A stretch of 60,655 bases of DNA from Pseudomonadota bacterium. GTDB lineage: Bacteria; Pseudomonadota; Alphaproteobacteria; Sphingomonadales; Sphingomonadaceae. The DNA is taken from the NCBI GenBank assembly GCA_023424095.1, contig JAFAEG010000046.1, positions 1 through 60,655 on the forward strand. Reading direction: 5' to 3'. The notes beneath the pieces were generated by a model. That model was not told the DNA's origin. It did not search any database and saw only the letters and a program-made list of their open reading frames with translations. This document shows, in pieces, positions 16,765-25,417 of the stretch. Each line of letters opens with the position of its first letter. Positions within the stretch are counted from its first letter, which is position 1. Both the position numbers and the translations under genes were made by a program.

Positions 16765-18423
16765 TTGGAAGCCAGAACGAAGACCGTCGAGGAGTGGTTT
16801 GCTACCATCTCCCAAGGGCTCGTGGCCTTGCCGCGCTTCCAGCGCTTTGAGGCTTGGGACCGGGGGCGCATCCAGGGTGTGCTGGAGAACGTCCCTCGGG
16901 ATCCCTCTCTCCCAATCGGCGCCCTCCTTGTCCTCGAGGTCGGCGAAAAGGAGCTGTTTCATTCTCGCCCGATCGTCGGGGCCCCGGCCACCGCTCCGCG
17001 CCCGACCCTTCATCTTCTGGACGGTCAGCAGCGGATGACGGCGCTCTGGCGCGCTCTCAACGACGACTACGATGACCTGGCGCTGTTTGTGTCAGCAGCG
17101 GACGAAGCACGACCGACTATAGAGCCGCTTCGTCGGTGGGAGCACAAAGGCGTGAAGCGACCGGTCTGGGCGCACGATCCCAAGCAAGTTCACGATAAAG
17201 GCTGGTTTCCAGTTAGCCTGCTGCGACCGGGTTCGGCCGGCGAGCAGGCGGTAGACTCCTGGTGCGCTGAGGTGGGGGCGGACAGGGCCACCGACCGGTT
17301 GATCATGAAGCTTCGCCAGCGGGTCGCTAGTTACAAGATCCCGTTCTTAGCCCTGCCCGTCGGGACGGAGCAGGAGACCGCGCTGGACGTCTTCATCAAC
17401 ATGAACACGTCGGCCGCGCCGCTGAAAGATTTCGATATTGTCGTAGCCCAACTGGAAGGCGCGGTCGGCAACTCCCTGCACGACATGATGGCCGAGCTTC
17501 ACCAAGCCGTTCCCGCGCTCAGTCGCTACCGCAGTAACGAAGATCTCGCCTTGGCGGTAGGTGCGCTTTTGCTTGGTCGGCCGCCCCTGAAGAAAACCTA
17601 TCTGGAGACCAGTTTCGGCGCTGACCTCGCGCAGGTCTGGCCGAAGACCGTCAGCGGGATCAGCCGGGGCATCGCGTTCCTGCAGGAAGAGGCGGTTTTT
17701 TCAGACGCTTTCGTGCCCACGGACGTTGCCGTTTACCTGACCTGCGCGCTTTGGGGAGACGTGCCGCAGGACGGCACTGATACTGAAGGCCGAGCTCGCA
17801 CGTTGATCAGGAAGGCGTTGTGGCGTGCGGCGTTTACCGACCGCTATCTCAAGACTGCAGCGACGAGAGGCTATGCCGATCATCGACGGCTTGCAGCTCT
17901 TATTCAGGATCGGAACGCGCCAGAGACACCGGAGCTCTTCGACGAAGAATTGAACCCGCTCCCAGGCATCGAGGAGCTCAAGCGCGCCGGTTGGCCGACC
18001 AAGCGTGATCGGTTGTCGCGCGCAGTCCTCGGCGCCTCACTGAGGGCCGGTGGCTACGATTTCGCGGATGGCGCGCCCGCGAATGCAGAAAGCGTTGTTC
18101 GGCGTGAGTATCATCACATTTTTCCAGTGGCCACGCTGTCTGGAGATCGCGCGGACGCGCATGTGACTCGAGCGCTCAACTGCGCGCTCGTGAGTTGGAA
18201 GACCAATCGGAAGATCGCGGCCAGCACGCCAAAGGAATATTTGGAGGCGCGAGCTCAGGACGCGCATCTCGGCGAGGCGGAAGTGCGCCACAGACTCGCT
18301 AGTCACCTCATCCCGTATGATGAGTTGGTGGCCGGGGATTACGACGCTTTCCTCAACAAGCGGGCCGACCTCGTTCTGTCGGCCATGAAGAAGCTCTGCG
18401 AAGGTCACGCCGGGGCCAGCTGA
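16765..18423 (+). CDS. GmrSD/DUF262-type restriction-like protein with HNH (DUF1524) domain
   Basis: The protein of about 552 residues has an N-terminal DUF262 (ParB-like NTP-binding) domain with PRFQRFEAWDRGRIQGVLENV and the signature LLDGQQRMTALW (DGQQR at 86-90). The C-terminus is a DUF1524-type HNH nuclease: REYHHIFPVATL (His450-His451), then NCALVSWKTNRKIAASTPKEYL. This layout is that of GmrSD/BrxU enzymes, which cut phage DNA carrying modified bases using NTP. No ATG fits. TTG at 16765 has GGAGGG four bases upstream and begins EARTKTVEEWF as in the family; a TTG at 16753 is an alternative. It stands alone, so it probably acts as a single-protein defence module. Confidence 0.88.
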   Translation: MEARTKTVEEWFATISQGLVALPRFQRFEAWDRGRIQGVLENVPRDPSLPIGALLVLEVGEKELFHSRPIVGAPATAPRPTLHLLDGQQRMTALWRALNDDYDDLALFVSAADEARPTIEPLRRWEHKGVKRPVWAHDPKQVHDKGWFPVSLLRPGSAGEQAVDSWCAEVGADRATDRLIMKLRQRVASYKIPFLALPVGTEQETALDVFINMNTSAAPLKDFDIVVAQLEGAVGNSLHDMMAELHQAVPALSRYRSNEDLALAVGALLLGRPPLKKTYLETSFGADLAQVWPKTVSGISRGIAFLQEEAVFSDAFVPTDVAVYLTCALWGDVPQDGTDTEGRARTLIRKALWRAAFTDRYLKTAATRGYADHRRLAALIQDRNAPETPELFDEELNPLPGIEELKRAGWPTKRDRLSRAVLGASLRAGGYDFADGAPANAESVVRREYHHIFPVATLSGDRADAHVTRALNCALVSWKTNRKIAASTPKEYLEARAQDAHLGEAEVRHRLASHLIPYDELVAGDYDAFLNKRADLVLSAMKKLCEGHAGAS

Positions 18424-18865
18424 GTTGGCGCCAAGGCGAAACTTTAGAGGCAATTAGGCGACCGGCGTTGCTCGAACACTTCCTGTGGACCGAAAAAGTG
18501 CGGGGGGGGGGGTGAAAAGGCTGGAGCCTTTCGAATGGAGACCGGCGTTGGTCAAAAAAACATGCATCAGCGTTATTTTACTGGGGGGTCATTTCTTGGG
18601 ACCGTCGAAAAGGGCGGGTTTCTGCCGATCTCTCACGAAACGGAAGTAGAGATGCGTTCAGACGAGGGAACCAGTCTTTCAGGTCAACTACGCGAGACCT
18701 CTTAGCAGAGCGCGTGATTGCGTCGGCTGATGCCTGCTTTGCGCCCATTCCTGCCGTCGACAGCCTGCGACGCGAAAGACCGGAGTTTGCCCGATTGCCG
18801 ACTTGCAGCTTCGAGCGACTAAAGGTGCCGAGCGGACAGACACTCTTCACGACTGGTTTGAGATC
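18424..18865. other. Convergent intergenic region with a G11 tract
   Basis: The 442 bases lie between the convergent GmrSD-like and HEAT-like genes. They include a run of eleven G residues at 18502-18512. No supported gene is present; short frames on both strands lack ribosome binding sites and family matches. Confidence 0.55.
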
Positions 18866-21256
18866 TCATGAAGCGGCGCTGTCCGCTGAGCTTGCCTTAG
18901 CGAAATCGCGAACCCGTTCGACCGACCACAAGGGCTCGTCGGCATCCTGCGTCGCGCGCTGCCGTGCCCGTACCGCCATCCAGCGGCGATATTTGGGCTC
19001 GGGATGTTCCTGCTCCAATGCCTTCATCGCGGCATAGGCGTCCGGTCCTGGAACCTCGGTGAGCATATTGAACAGGGTGTTGCGCGCATCCTGCGCGTCG
19101 TCGCGGGTCGTCGGCGAATAGACGCCCTTTCCGGCACGCTCGATATCCTCGGCCACCCGGATATAGCGATGCATCAGAACATAGAGGGTCTTGAGATCGC
19201 GCGCATTCCGGTAGGCACCTACGCGCATGCCTGTGCCGTGACGATCTCCGAGGAGTGCCACAATAACCTGCTGTGCGAAGTTCGATCCGTCCGCCGGTGA
19301 CAAACTGGCGAGATGAGCTTCAAGCGCCGGAATGGCAGCGGAGGGATTGGTGTCGACCCACAGCGCAAACCATCGTGGCCGCTGTTCGTCCAAAGTCGTC
19401 TCTGTCGCCTTGGTGGCCGACAGCTTGGCGAGCGCTTCGGGCGCCACGCCGCTGCCAGCGAGGATGTTGAGACTATAGCGCAGGGCGTCGGCGTTGGAGA
19501 GATCGTGCGCCTGTAGCCAGTCGAGGATAAGTGGCCCGACCTCGGCATGCAGCCACGGCGCGTGGTAGAGAATGTCATGCAGGATGTAATGCAGCGGCTG
19601 CTCGCCGACACTGTGCTTCAGTTCCCACAAGAGTTCGACCTCGACGGCTTCGCGACCAATCTCGGGAAAGGCGCGATAAAGCGGCTCGAACCAGCCCGGA
19701 AAGCCATTGAGCTCCCACGTCACGTAGCGGAATGCTAGACGCGCTTCATGGGGCGTCAGGCGCTGGGCGAACGCGCTGTCCTCATTGGCCTCGATCGCGA
19801 GACCGGTCATCGCAAAGATCAGCGAATAGGGCGTTGATCCCGTGTCCCCGCCTTCCGATCGCAGGGTGGGCCGGTAGATGCGCCAATGCGCAATCGCCGC
19901 GTCGCGATAGGCGCGCGCGACGGGCTCGCGAAATTCGGGTATTAGCGCGCGCCAGTCGGCGCCATCTTCCCGGCTCCTCGAGGCCCCGCTGCTCATCGCA
20001 CTGAGAAGCAGATGGTACTGATCGCCGCTGAACTCGCCCGGCTTCAATCCGGGCGGATGGAGGACGCGATCAGGGTTGGCCTGGAGCGCGCGCACCCAAT
20101 CTTCCCGATCCTTTTTGTGCTTGCGGTCGCGCGCGTCATTCTTCCGCTTCCACCGGCGATGTTCGGCGTCCATCCTTTCCATCGCCGGGGATGGCTCAGG
20201 ATTGAGCCGCGTTTCGAGAAATTCCGACAAGCCTGGATTGCCGGCGACAGCCGCCCGAAGCGGGTCGAGCCATGCCGATGGCCGATCTGCATGGATGTAA
20301 AGCTGGATGCACCGGGAGAGCGCGATGAAACGATCGTCGCCGTCCTTCTCCGCGATCCAAACCAGACACCGCTCGAAGTCCTCGGGGCCGAACCTCCAGA
20401 AATGGCCGATGAACGCCATCTGCCAGTCATCGCGCAAAACCTCTCCCTTGGCTTCCATGCGCGCGCGGCACGCGGCGACGCTACTCCAGTAGAGAACGTC
20501 GTTGAGTTCGCGCCAGCGCGGGACGTTCTGCGACAGCGATGTTTTGTATTCATCAATCTCGCCGCTGCGCCAAAACCGCAGCGCGGGCGTGTCGCGCATC
20601 ACGGCGAGCGCGGTCGGCTGCAATGCAGCCGTCGAGCGGGCGGCGACCAGGCGATCGACCGCATGCAGTGCCGCCGGCATCAGCCACGCGAATTCCTCAG
20701 AAACATGGCATTCGCCGCGCTCGACATAGGGTTCGCGTTCAAGGAACTGGTTGAAGCCGTCAATGAGCCGACCCAGCGGATGGGTGTCGGCCACGTCGGC
20801 CATGACCGGCAATCGCTCGATGAATTCGTGCAGCGCATAGTCCAGACCTGTCGCGTTGAAGCGCTCATGCGGCGCGGTATGATCAAGCGTTCGCAAGACC
20901 AAATCGACACCCTCTGTCGTCAGCTGTGCCCAATCGAGCAGTTCCGCGAAGATCGCACGATCGAGCAACGCAGGATCATGCGCGATCAGAGTCCACAGCT
21001 GGTCCTTCAGTTCGGTGGCGCCCACTGACATGACGCCCCGGATCGCTGCGATCCGAGCATATTTGCCCCTCGTCGTATCGGCCGCGATCTCGAGCAGAAG
21101 CGGCGCGCACGAGGCCATGTCTCCCTGCCAGACGAGCCGGCCGATGAAGGAGACGACGTCGTCGTTCAAGCGATGTTTCTCGAGCAGGGCCACCGTGTCG
21201 GCGGCCAGCTCCGGCGTCGCAATCCGCGCGATTGCGGTGTTATCCATCCGGCTCAT
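18866..21256 (-). CDS. Large HEAT-like repeat protein coupled to a STAND-type NTPase
   Basis: The 796-residue protein is almost entirely helical, with no signal or membrane segment. Its N-terminus (TPELAADTVALLEKHRLNDDVVSFIGRLVWQGDMASCAPLLLEIA, then RGKYARIAAIRGVMSVGATELKDQLWTLI) has the helix-pair spacing of HEAT-like repeats. The middle contains a charged helix (about 355-385, KRKNDARDRKHKKDREDW). The rest is rich in Trp. In single-chain STAND proteins such an array follows the NTPase and acts as the sensor. Here the ATG at 21256 overlaps the NTPase stop by four bases, with GGAGG six bases upstream. Function inferred: ligand-sensing half of a split STAND pair. Confidence 0.72.
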   Translation of the reverse strand: MSRMDNTAIARIATPELAADTVALLEKHRLNDDVVSFIGRLVWQGDMASCAPLLLEIAADTTRGKYARIAAIRGVMSVGATELKDQLWTLIAHDPALLDRAIFAELLDWAQLTTEGVDLVLRTLDHTAPHERFNATGLDYALHEFIERLPVMADVADTHPLGRLIDGFNQFLEREPYVERGECHVSEEFAWLMPAALHAVDRLVAARSTAALQPTALAVMRDTPALRFWRSGEIDEYKTSLSQNVPRWRELNDVLYWSSVAACRARMEAKGEVLRDDWQMAFIGHFWRFGPEDFERCLVWIAEKDGDDRFIALSRCIQLYIHADRPSAWLDPLRAAVAGNPGLSEFLETRLNPEPSPAMERMDAEHRRWKRKNDARDRKHKKDREDWVRALQANPDRVLHPPGLKPGEFSGDQYHLLLSAMSSGASRSREDGADWRALIPEFREPVARAYRDAAIAHWRIYRPTLRSEGGDTGSTPYSLIFAMTGLAIEANEDSAFAQRLTPHEARLAFRYVTWELNGFPGWFEPLYRAFPEIGREAVEVELLWELKHSVGEQPLHYILHDILYHAPWLHAEVGPLILDWLQAHDLSNADALRYSLNILAGSGVAPEALAKLSATKATETTLDEQRPRWFALWVDTNPSAAIPALEAHLASLSPADGSNFAQQVIVALLGDRHGTGMRVGAYRNARDLKTLYVLMHRYIRVAEDIERAGKGVYSPTTRDDAQDARNTLFNMLTEVPGPDAYAAMKALEQEHPEPKYRRWMAVRARQRATQDADEPLWSVERVRDFAKASSADSAAS

Positions 21257-22593
21257 CCGTCCCTCCGCGTCGCTATTCGTTCGACGATGTCACCCAGCAT
21301 GGTCTGGCGGACATCGAGCGGAAGCCGCGAGGGATCGCCGCCCTCAGTGGCGATTTCCGGGGCGATCGCCAGCGCCCTGTCGCGCACGGCGTCGTCGAGG
21401 AGTATGAGCCAGGTGAGCGTCGGCCGAGTGCGGGGAACGATGACCGCTTCCCCGTACCGTTCGCGGAAAAACAGATCCTCGAGCCGTAGCCGTTCGCCGG
21501 GCCGGTTCAGGAGATCGTTGGCCCATTCGGCACTCAGCAGTTCGCGGATTTCGCGGTGCCGGAAGCGCACGCTGGTGTAGACGATGTCGTCGAACAAGCC
21601 GGTGCGGAGCAAGGCTTTGATCTCAGCATTGGACCACCCTTCGAGAAGGACGCGCGGGTCGATCCGATCCGGGCTGTGCACGCCATCGGGGAGGCAGATT
21701 ACCGCCTTGCCCGTCATCGTCACCGCTCCGGCAAGCATCTGCGCCCCGGCCCGCATCTTCTCAGCGTCCAGGCGAACCGCAGCCGTGGGCGCCGAGAGCG
21801 GTGCCAGCTGCAACGCGATCGTGCGCTGGAGGACGTCGAAACGGCTGCCGAGCTTGTGGTCCGCAATCCAGACGCGGATCAGCGCCTTCAAGTCAAAGGG
21901 GCGCTCCGCCAACTGCAGCAGGTCCGCGCGCTTAACCGCGTCGACAAAATCCGAGACGTCGCTAACACCGTAGTGACTGGCGAACAGCCCGATCTCATCC
22001 TCGTTGAGCCCGGCCAGACGAAACAGCTTGAGGGTCGGATCGCTGTCGCGGCGCGTATCGTCATCGCGTTCGGACGGCTCTGGTTCCCCATACGGCAGAT
22101 GCTGCTCGATGAGCGTCTGGTCGGGCAGCGCACGCCACGCATCCTCGCGGCTGGTCAGGAAGATGCGCGCGCGGTCCAGCACCGCATGGCACCGCGTACC
22201 GAATATCCGCACGGCATCTTCGAGCGCGCGCGGGGTCTCCAGCTGCGCTTCGTCGACAGAGTCGAGGAAGAACCAGGCTTCATCCGTCGAGGCGAGCCAC
22301 GCAGCGAATTCTGCGGCGGTGCCAACCTCAAATGCCTGCTCGAAGTTGCTGTCGATCTTCTCGATGCGAATGAAGAAGGCGTGGCGACCGCGCTCCTTGA
22401 TCCGCCGCGCTCGGGTCTGCGCCTCGAATGTCTTTCCGGCGCCCGGGTCGGCAACAACGAGGACACGAAATGCATCTTCGATCTCATGCCATCGCTGCGG
22501 CTTACCGGTCCCCGGCATGAGGAAATCCCAGTCAGCCGACCGGGACGACATGGGCGTGAAGCGCCGGATCAGCTCGACGATCTTATCGGTCAT
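21253..22593 (-). CDS. STAND/NACHT-like P-loop NTPase
   Basis: The 446-residue protein has a Walker A loop in VLVVADPGAGKTF (Lys54), a NACHT-like Walker B in WFFLDSVDEAQLE (Asp111, Asp114, Glu115), and a sensor-like ARIFLTSRED (Arg149). A helical region follows with a winged-helix-like part (FDDIVYTSVRFRHREIRELLSAEW). This is the core of STAND ATPases, which switch or oligomerise on sensing a ligand. There is no fused effector or sensor: the Fic gene upstream and HEAT-like gene downstream would supply these. The ATG at 22593 (AGGA nearby) overlaps the Fic gene by 11 bases; an ATG at 22647 is also in frame. Confidence 0.85.
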   Translation of the reverse strand: MTDKIVELIRRFTPMSSRSADWDFLMPGTGKPQRWHEIEDAFRVLVVADPGAGKTFEAQTRARRIKERGRHAFFIRIEKIDSNFEQAFEVGTAAEFAAWLASTDEAWFFLDSVDEAQLETPRALEDAVRIFGTRCHAVLDRARIFLTSREDAWRALPDQTLIEQHLPYGEPEPSERDDDTRRDSDPTLKLFRLAGLNEDEIGLFASHYGVSDVSDFVDAVKRADLLQLAERPFDLKALIRVWIADHKLGSRFDVLQRTIALQLAPLSAPTAAVRLDAEKMRAGAQMLAGAVTMTGKAVICLPDGVHSPDRIDPRVLLEGWSNAEIKALLRTGLFDDIVYTSVRFRHREIRELLSAEWANDLLNRPGERLRLEDLFFRERYGEAVIVPRTRPTLTWLILLDDAVRDRALAIAPEIATEGGDPSRLPLDVRQTMLGDIVERIATRRDG

Positions 22594-23776
22594 GGCTCGA
22601 TCCTGCGTTGGCTGGATATAGGTTGGGAAACCAGCGCTCCGCGACATCGGCTGGGAATGCGAGCCGGAGCGGCGCGCGGTGCGACGATGCGGTGAGCATC
22701 CCGCGCTCGACCAGACCTGACGTTACATTGCGGGCGCCGCGCTCTTCATAGCCGGTGAGCGATGGAATCTTCGCACGCTCGACTTCCCCGTTCATCACGG
22801 CCTCTCGCAGGACGGCGAAGCTGCCCCGGAGCAGGCGCTTGGCGCGTACCTCCTCTTCGATGTGGATTTCCAGGCGCGTCAGGAGCGTCGTGGGCTCAAG
22901 GAGGCCACTCATAAAACGGATCTGGTCGACGGATCGATCGAGAAAGAATTTGCAGAACTCGATCAGGCCGCGCTGGGTAAGAGTGCCACGGCCGTCACGA
23001 TCACCCTCGCGCGGCCCATCCGCCTGAGCCAGAAGCGCCTTGTAGCGCTCCTCATCGCGCGCCAGCCCGCGCGCGACGGACCATAGACTGGTACCGATGC
23101 CCAAGCGTTTGAACAGAGCGTGCGACATCAAGCGCGCGACCCGGCCGTTGCCGTCGAGAAACGGGTGAATCCAGAGCAGCCGGTGATGCACAGCGCCGAC
23201 CGTCTGTATTTGTCGCGTCTTGCTGAGCGGCGGCGACGCGTAAGCCGTATCGAAGCGCGCCATGAAGCGCGACAAATCTTCGTGGGGCGGTGGAACGTGA
23301 CGCCCAACCTGAACGTCCCGCTTGCGCCACGCACCTGGGACAATTTCGAGGCGCTCGCCTGTCTTGTCGTCTGTTACGAACAGCATCTCGGGCGGAAGCC
23401 GGGAACAGAACTCCTCGTGGAGCCACGAGGCATAGGTGGCCGAAGCCGGCCAGGCATCCGGATCACGGCCGGTGTCGATCAGCTGCTGAACATGGATATG
23501 GGCAACAGCTTCCTTCTGCAGGTCACGCTTCTTCGGCTCGGCCGAGAAGTCATTGGCAAGCGCCCGATCAATATCGCGCGGGTGCGTGTCATGCCCTTCG
23601 ATCAGGTTCGAATAATAGCAGTTCATTGACCGGACTAGATCGCCGATCGAGGCTTGGAGGATTGGGTGGATACGCCCGGCCAGCTGGTTGGCTTCCGCGA
23701 TCAGGGGCAGAATGTCATCGTCGAGAAGGCGGGATGCCTCCTCGGGGACCATCGGCTCCATCATTCTCGTATCCAT
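22583..23776 (-). CDS. Fic-family enzyme (probable AMP transferase) with N-terminal inhibitory motif
   Basis: The 397-residue protein has the complete Fic motif HPFLDGNGRVAR starting at His204, with catalytic His and the Glu/Asp-GNGR anion loop, so it should transfer AMP or a similar group to a target hydroxyl. An N-terminal inhibitory helix motif SNLIEG (Ser56 to Gly61) is of the class II type, which blocks the active site until relieved. After the Fic core (about 100-270) comes a C-terminal winged-helix-like segment (GSFAVLREAVMNGEVERAKIPSLTGYEERGARNVTSGLVERGML) that may bind DNA and autoregulate. It is the first gene of a three-gene operon with the NTPase and HEAT-like genes. The target is unknown. 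Confidence 0.92.
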   Translation of the reverse strand: MDTRMMEPMVPEEASRLLDDDILPLIAEANQLAGRIHPILQASIGDLVRSMNCYYSNLIEGHDTHPRDIDRALANDFSAEPKKRDLQKEAVAHIHVQQLIDTGRDPDAWPASATYASWLHEEFCSRLPPEMLFVTDDKTGERLEIVPGAWRKRDVQVGRHVPPPHEDLSRFMARFDTAYASPPLSKTRQIQTVGAVHHRLLWIHPFLDGNGRVARLMSHALFKRLGIGTSLWSVARGLARDEERYKALLAQADGPREGDRDGRGTLTQRGLIEFCKFFLDRSVDQIRFMSGLLEPTTLLTRLEIHIEEEVRAKRLLRGSFAVLREAVMNGEVERAKIPSLTGYEERGARNVTSGLVERGMLTASSHRAPLRLAFPADVAERWFPNLYPANAGSSHDR

Positions 23777-23786
23777 GCCACGTCAT

Positions 23787-23899
23787 ACCGGATTTTATGC
23801 CGGATTGCTATGCTGCTAAGTAATTGTCTTATAGACAATTTCAACGATTCTCACGAGCGCTGGCACCGGATTGTGTGCCGGTTCTATGCCGGATCGCTG
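23787..23899 (-). promoter_or_regulatory. Phased CCGGAT repeats and palindrome upstream of the Fic operon
   Basis: Five CCGG-centred units (mostly CCGGAT) lie at 23788, 23800, 23866, 23878 and 23889, spaced 12, 12 and 11 bases within two groups, so they face the same side of the helix. Between the groups is AATTGTC-TTATA-GACAATT (23822-23840), a perfect 7-bp palindrome in an A/T-rich stretch that could overlap the promoter. The layout suggests an operator region for the Fic-NTPase-HEAT operon, perhaps bound by the Fic protein's winged helix. Confidence 0.55.
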
Positions 23900-24393
23900 A
23901 CGATTAGGTTGGGCGGATGGCATCGCTCGCTGATTAGATCCTCGAAACCGACCAAACGGCTATCAAGTCCGGAGCGACCATGCGGGGACGTGCCAATTCT
24001 CCGCGTTTGCTCCAGACAGAGCGCCGCCGTCAGCATCAATGTCTGCTAATAAGGTGACTGCACGTTGCATGAACCGGCGGAAACTGTGGCGCGAAGCAGA
24101 AGCTCGATAGCGAGCTACAGGGGCTTGGATGGGCGCATCCGAGCACTTAGTTTCTGCTGAACGAGATCAGCATTAGCAGGCTACAAGCCCAGCACGGGGT
24201 CCTACGCTCGATGCGCGCCAGCTGCTCGAGATTACTACATCTATTGGCGTGATACGTCGCATGTAAGCGCTTGATCGGAGAAGGCGCCGGCGGCGGCGTT
24301 TGAGTCTGCAAGCGCCGCAGGCAAGAGACGGGCGCTGTCACATACTGCGGACGAGATGAGGTGGCGACGGCCTCGCGAAAGTTAAACCCGAGG
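23900..24393. other. Intergenic region without a recognisable gene
   Basis: These 494 bases between the Fic control region and the PLD-family gene show no reading frame with family similarity. A minus-strand frame (24147-24428) overlaps the end of the PLD gene in another phase and has no support. Confidence 0.5.
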
Positions 24394-25413
24394 TTAAGGG
24401 TCATCGCGAAATCCGTATCGTCGCCCACCGCCCATTTGGAGAGCTACATGAGCCTGCGAGCGGGAAAGCTCGACATGGAAGAGTTCAGGGTCGTGGATTA
24501 GCAGCCTGTACCCGTTTCGCCTCCGCCTGAACTCCAGGATCATACCGTCGTAGGCGCCAACCCCGAGATCCTCCGGGAACGGCAGGGTAAGCTTTTCCAT
24601 CCAGTTGTTGCCGAGGCGGAGGCTGCGGGGACCGGCACCTATGAATTCGACGTCACCGAGCGGAGTGTTCCTGCCTGCACCGGGCGGCTCTTGCAGGCCG
24701 AAGAACTGGTGCACGCCTCTTGGCATATCGAACTGGTTGCCGGGGAGGGCGACACCACGGTTAGGGGTGACGTAGCCGCTCTCGATCCAGAACCGATCCC
24801 AGCGCCGCAGAGGCTTCCGCCCAGGTGGGGCACCATCGTCGCGATGGTAACTCGGTTTCCAGCGACGCGCGTACTCCGGCAGCACGGCGGCAACCTGATC
24901 CCCGGCGTCGAACAGCCCGACGAGCGCCTGGTGCGATAAGGCGATCGCCCGATGACGTGTAGAGCCGCGTCGGGCGGTGATGCCGAAGCCCATCTCGACG
25001 TTAAGAACGAAACCGCTCCTGGAGAGATTTCCGGAGCCCGCGACGAGGCCGCACCTGCCTGTCGCGTCGTTGGTGAAATGACACCCCTTGAGATGAAAAT
25101 CACGCGATGGACGGAATCCCGGCGACCTCGCTACCGCAAGCCCGTCGTGAATGCGAAGCCGATCGCCGAGTATACGCCTCGAGAGCAGCTGCAGCGCTGC
25201 CGGTTCGGTCCGACCATGATCGATGCCCACCAGCCATCGGCAGCCGTCGGCGAAGAAGCGGTCTCCGAATCTCCGAATGAACTCCGCGCAACCGCTTGTC
25301 CTGGCATACGCGAACACGAATAGCGCCTCGCTAGGATCGACTGCCTCGACCACCTCCGCCATGGCGTCGAGCGTCGAGATACCCCCCTCGACCTGAACGA
25401 AAGGTCTGATCAC
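24394..25413 (-). CDS. Phospholipase D-family nuclease-like protein
   Basis: The 339-residue protein has one PLD-type catalytic motif: FHLKGCHF (His107, Lys109) followed by GLVAGSGNLSRSGF (GSGN at 126-129). Single-motif PLD proteins such as BfiI and Nuc dimerise to form one active site and cut DNA without metal. The N-terminal part (ALFVFAYARTSGCAEFIRRFG) has the expected alpha/beta form. The C-terminal half (about 200-339) is unlike anything I know and may bind DNA. It starts four bases after the stop of the MmeI-like gene, so it is in the same operon and probably contributes an accessory nuclease. Confidence 0.82.
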   Translation of the reverse strand: MIRPFVQVEGGISTLDAMAEVVEAVDPSEALFVFAYARTSGCAEFIRRFGDRFFADGCRWLVGIDHGRTEPAALQLLSRRILGDRLRIHDGLAVARSPGFRPSRDFHLKGCHFTNDATGRCGLVAGSGNLSRSGFVLNVEMGFGITARRGSTRHRAIALSHQALVGLFDAGDQVAAVLPEYARRWKPSYHRDDGAPPGRKPLRRWDRFWIESGYVTPNRGVALPGNQFDMPRGVHQFFGLQEPPGAGRNTPLGDVEFIGAGPRSLRLGNNWMEKLTLPFPEDLGVGAYDGMILEFRRRRNGYRLLIHDPELFHVELSRSQAHVALQMGGGRRYGFRDDP

Positions 25414-25417
25414 GGCG

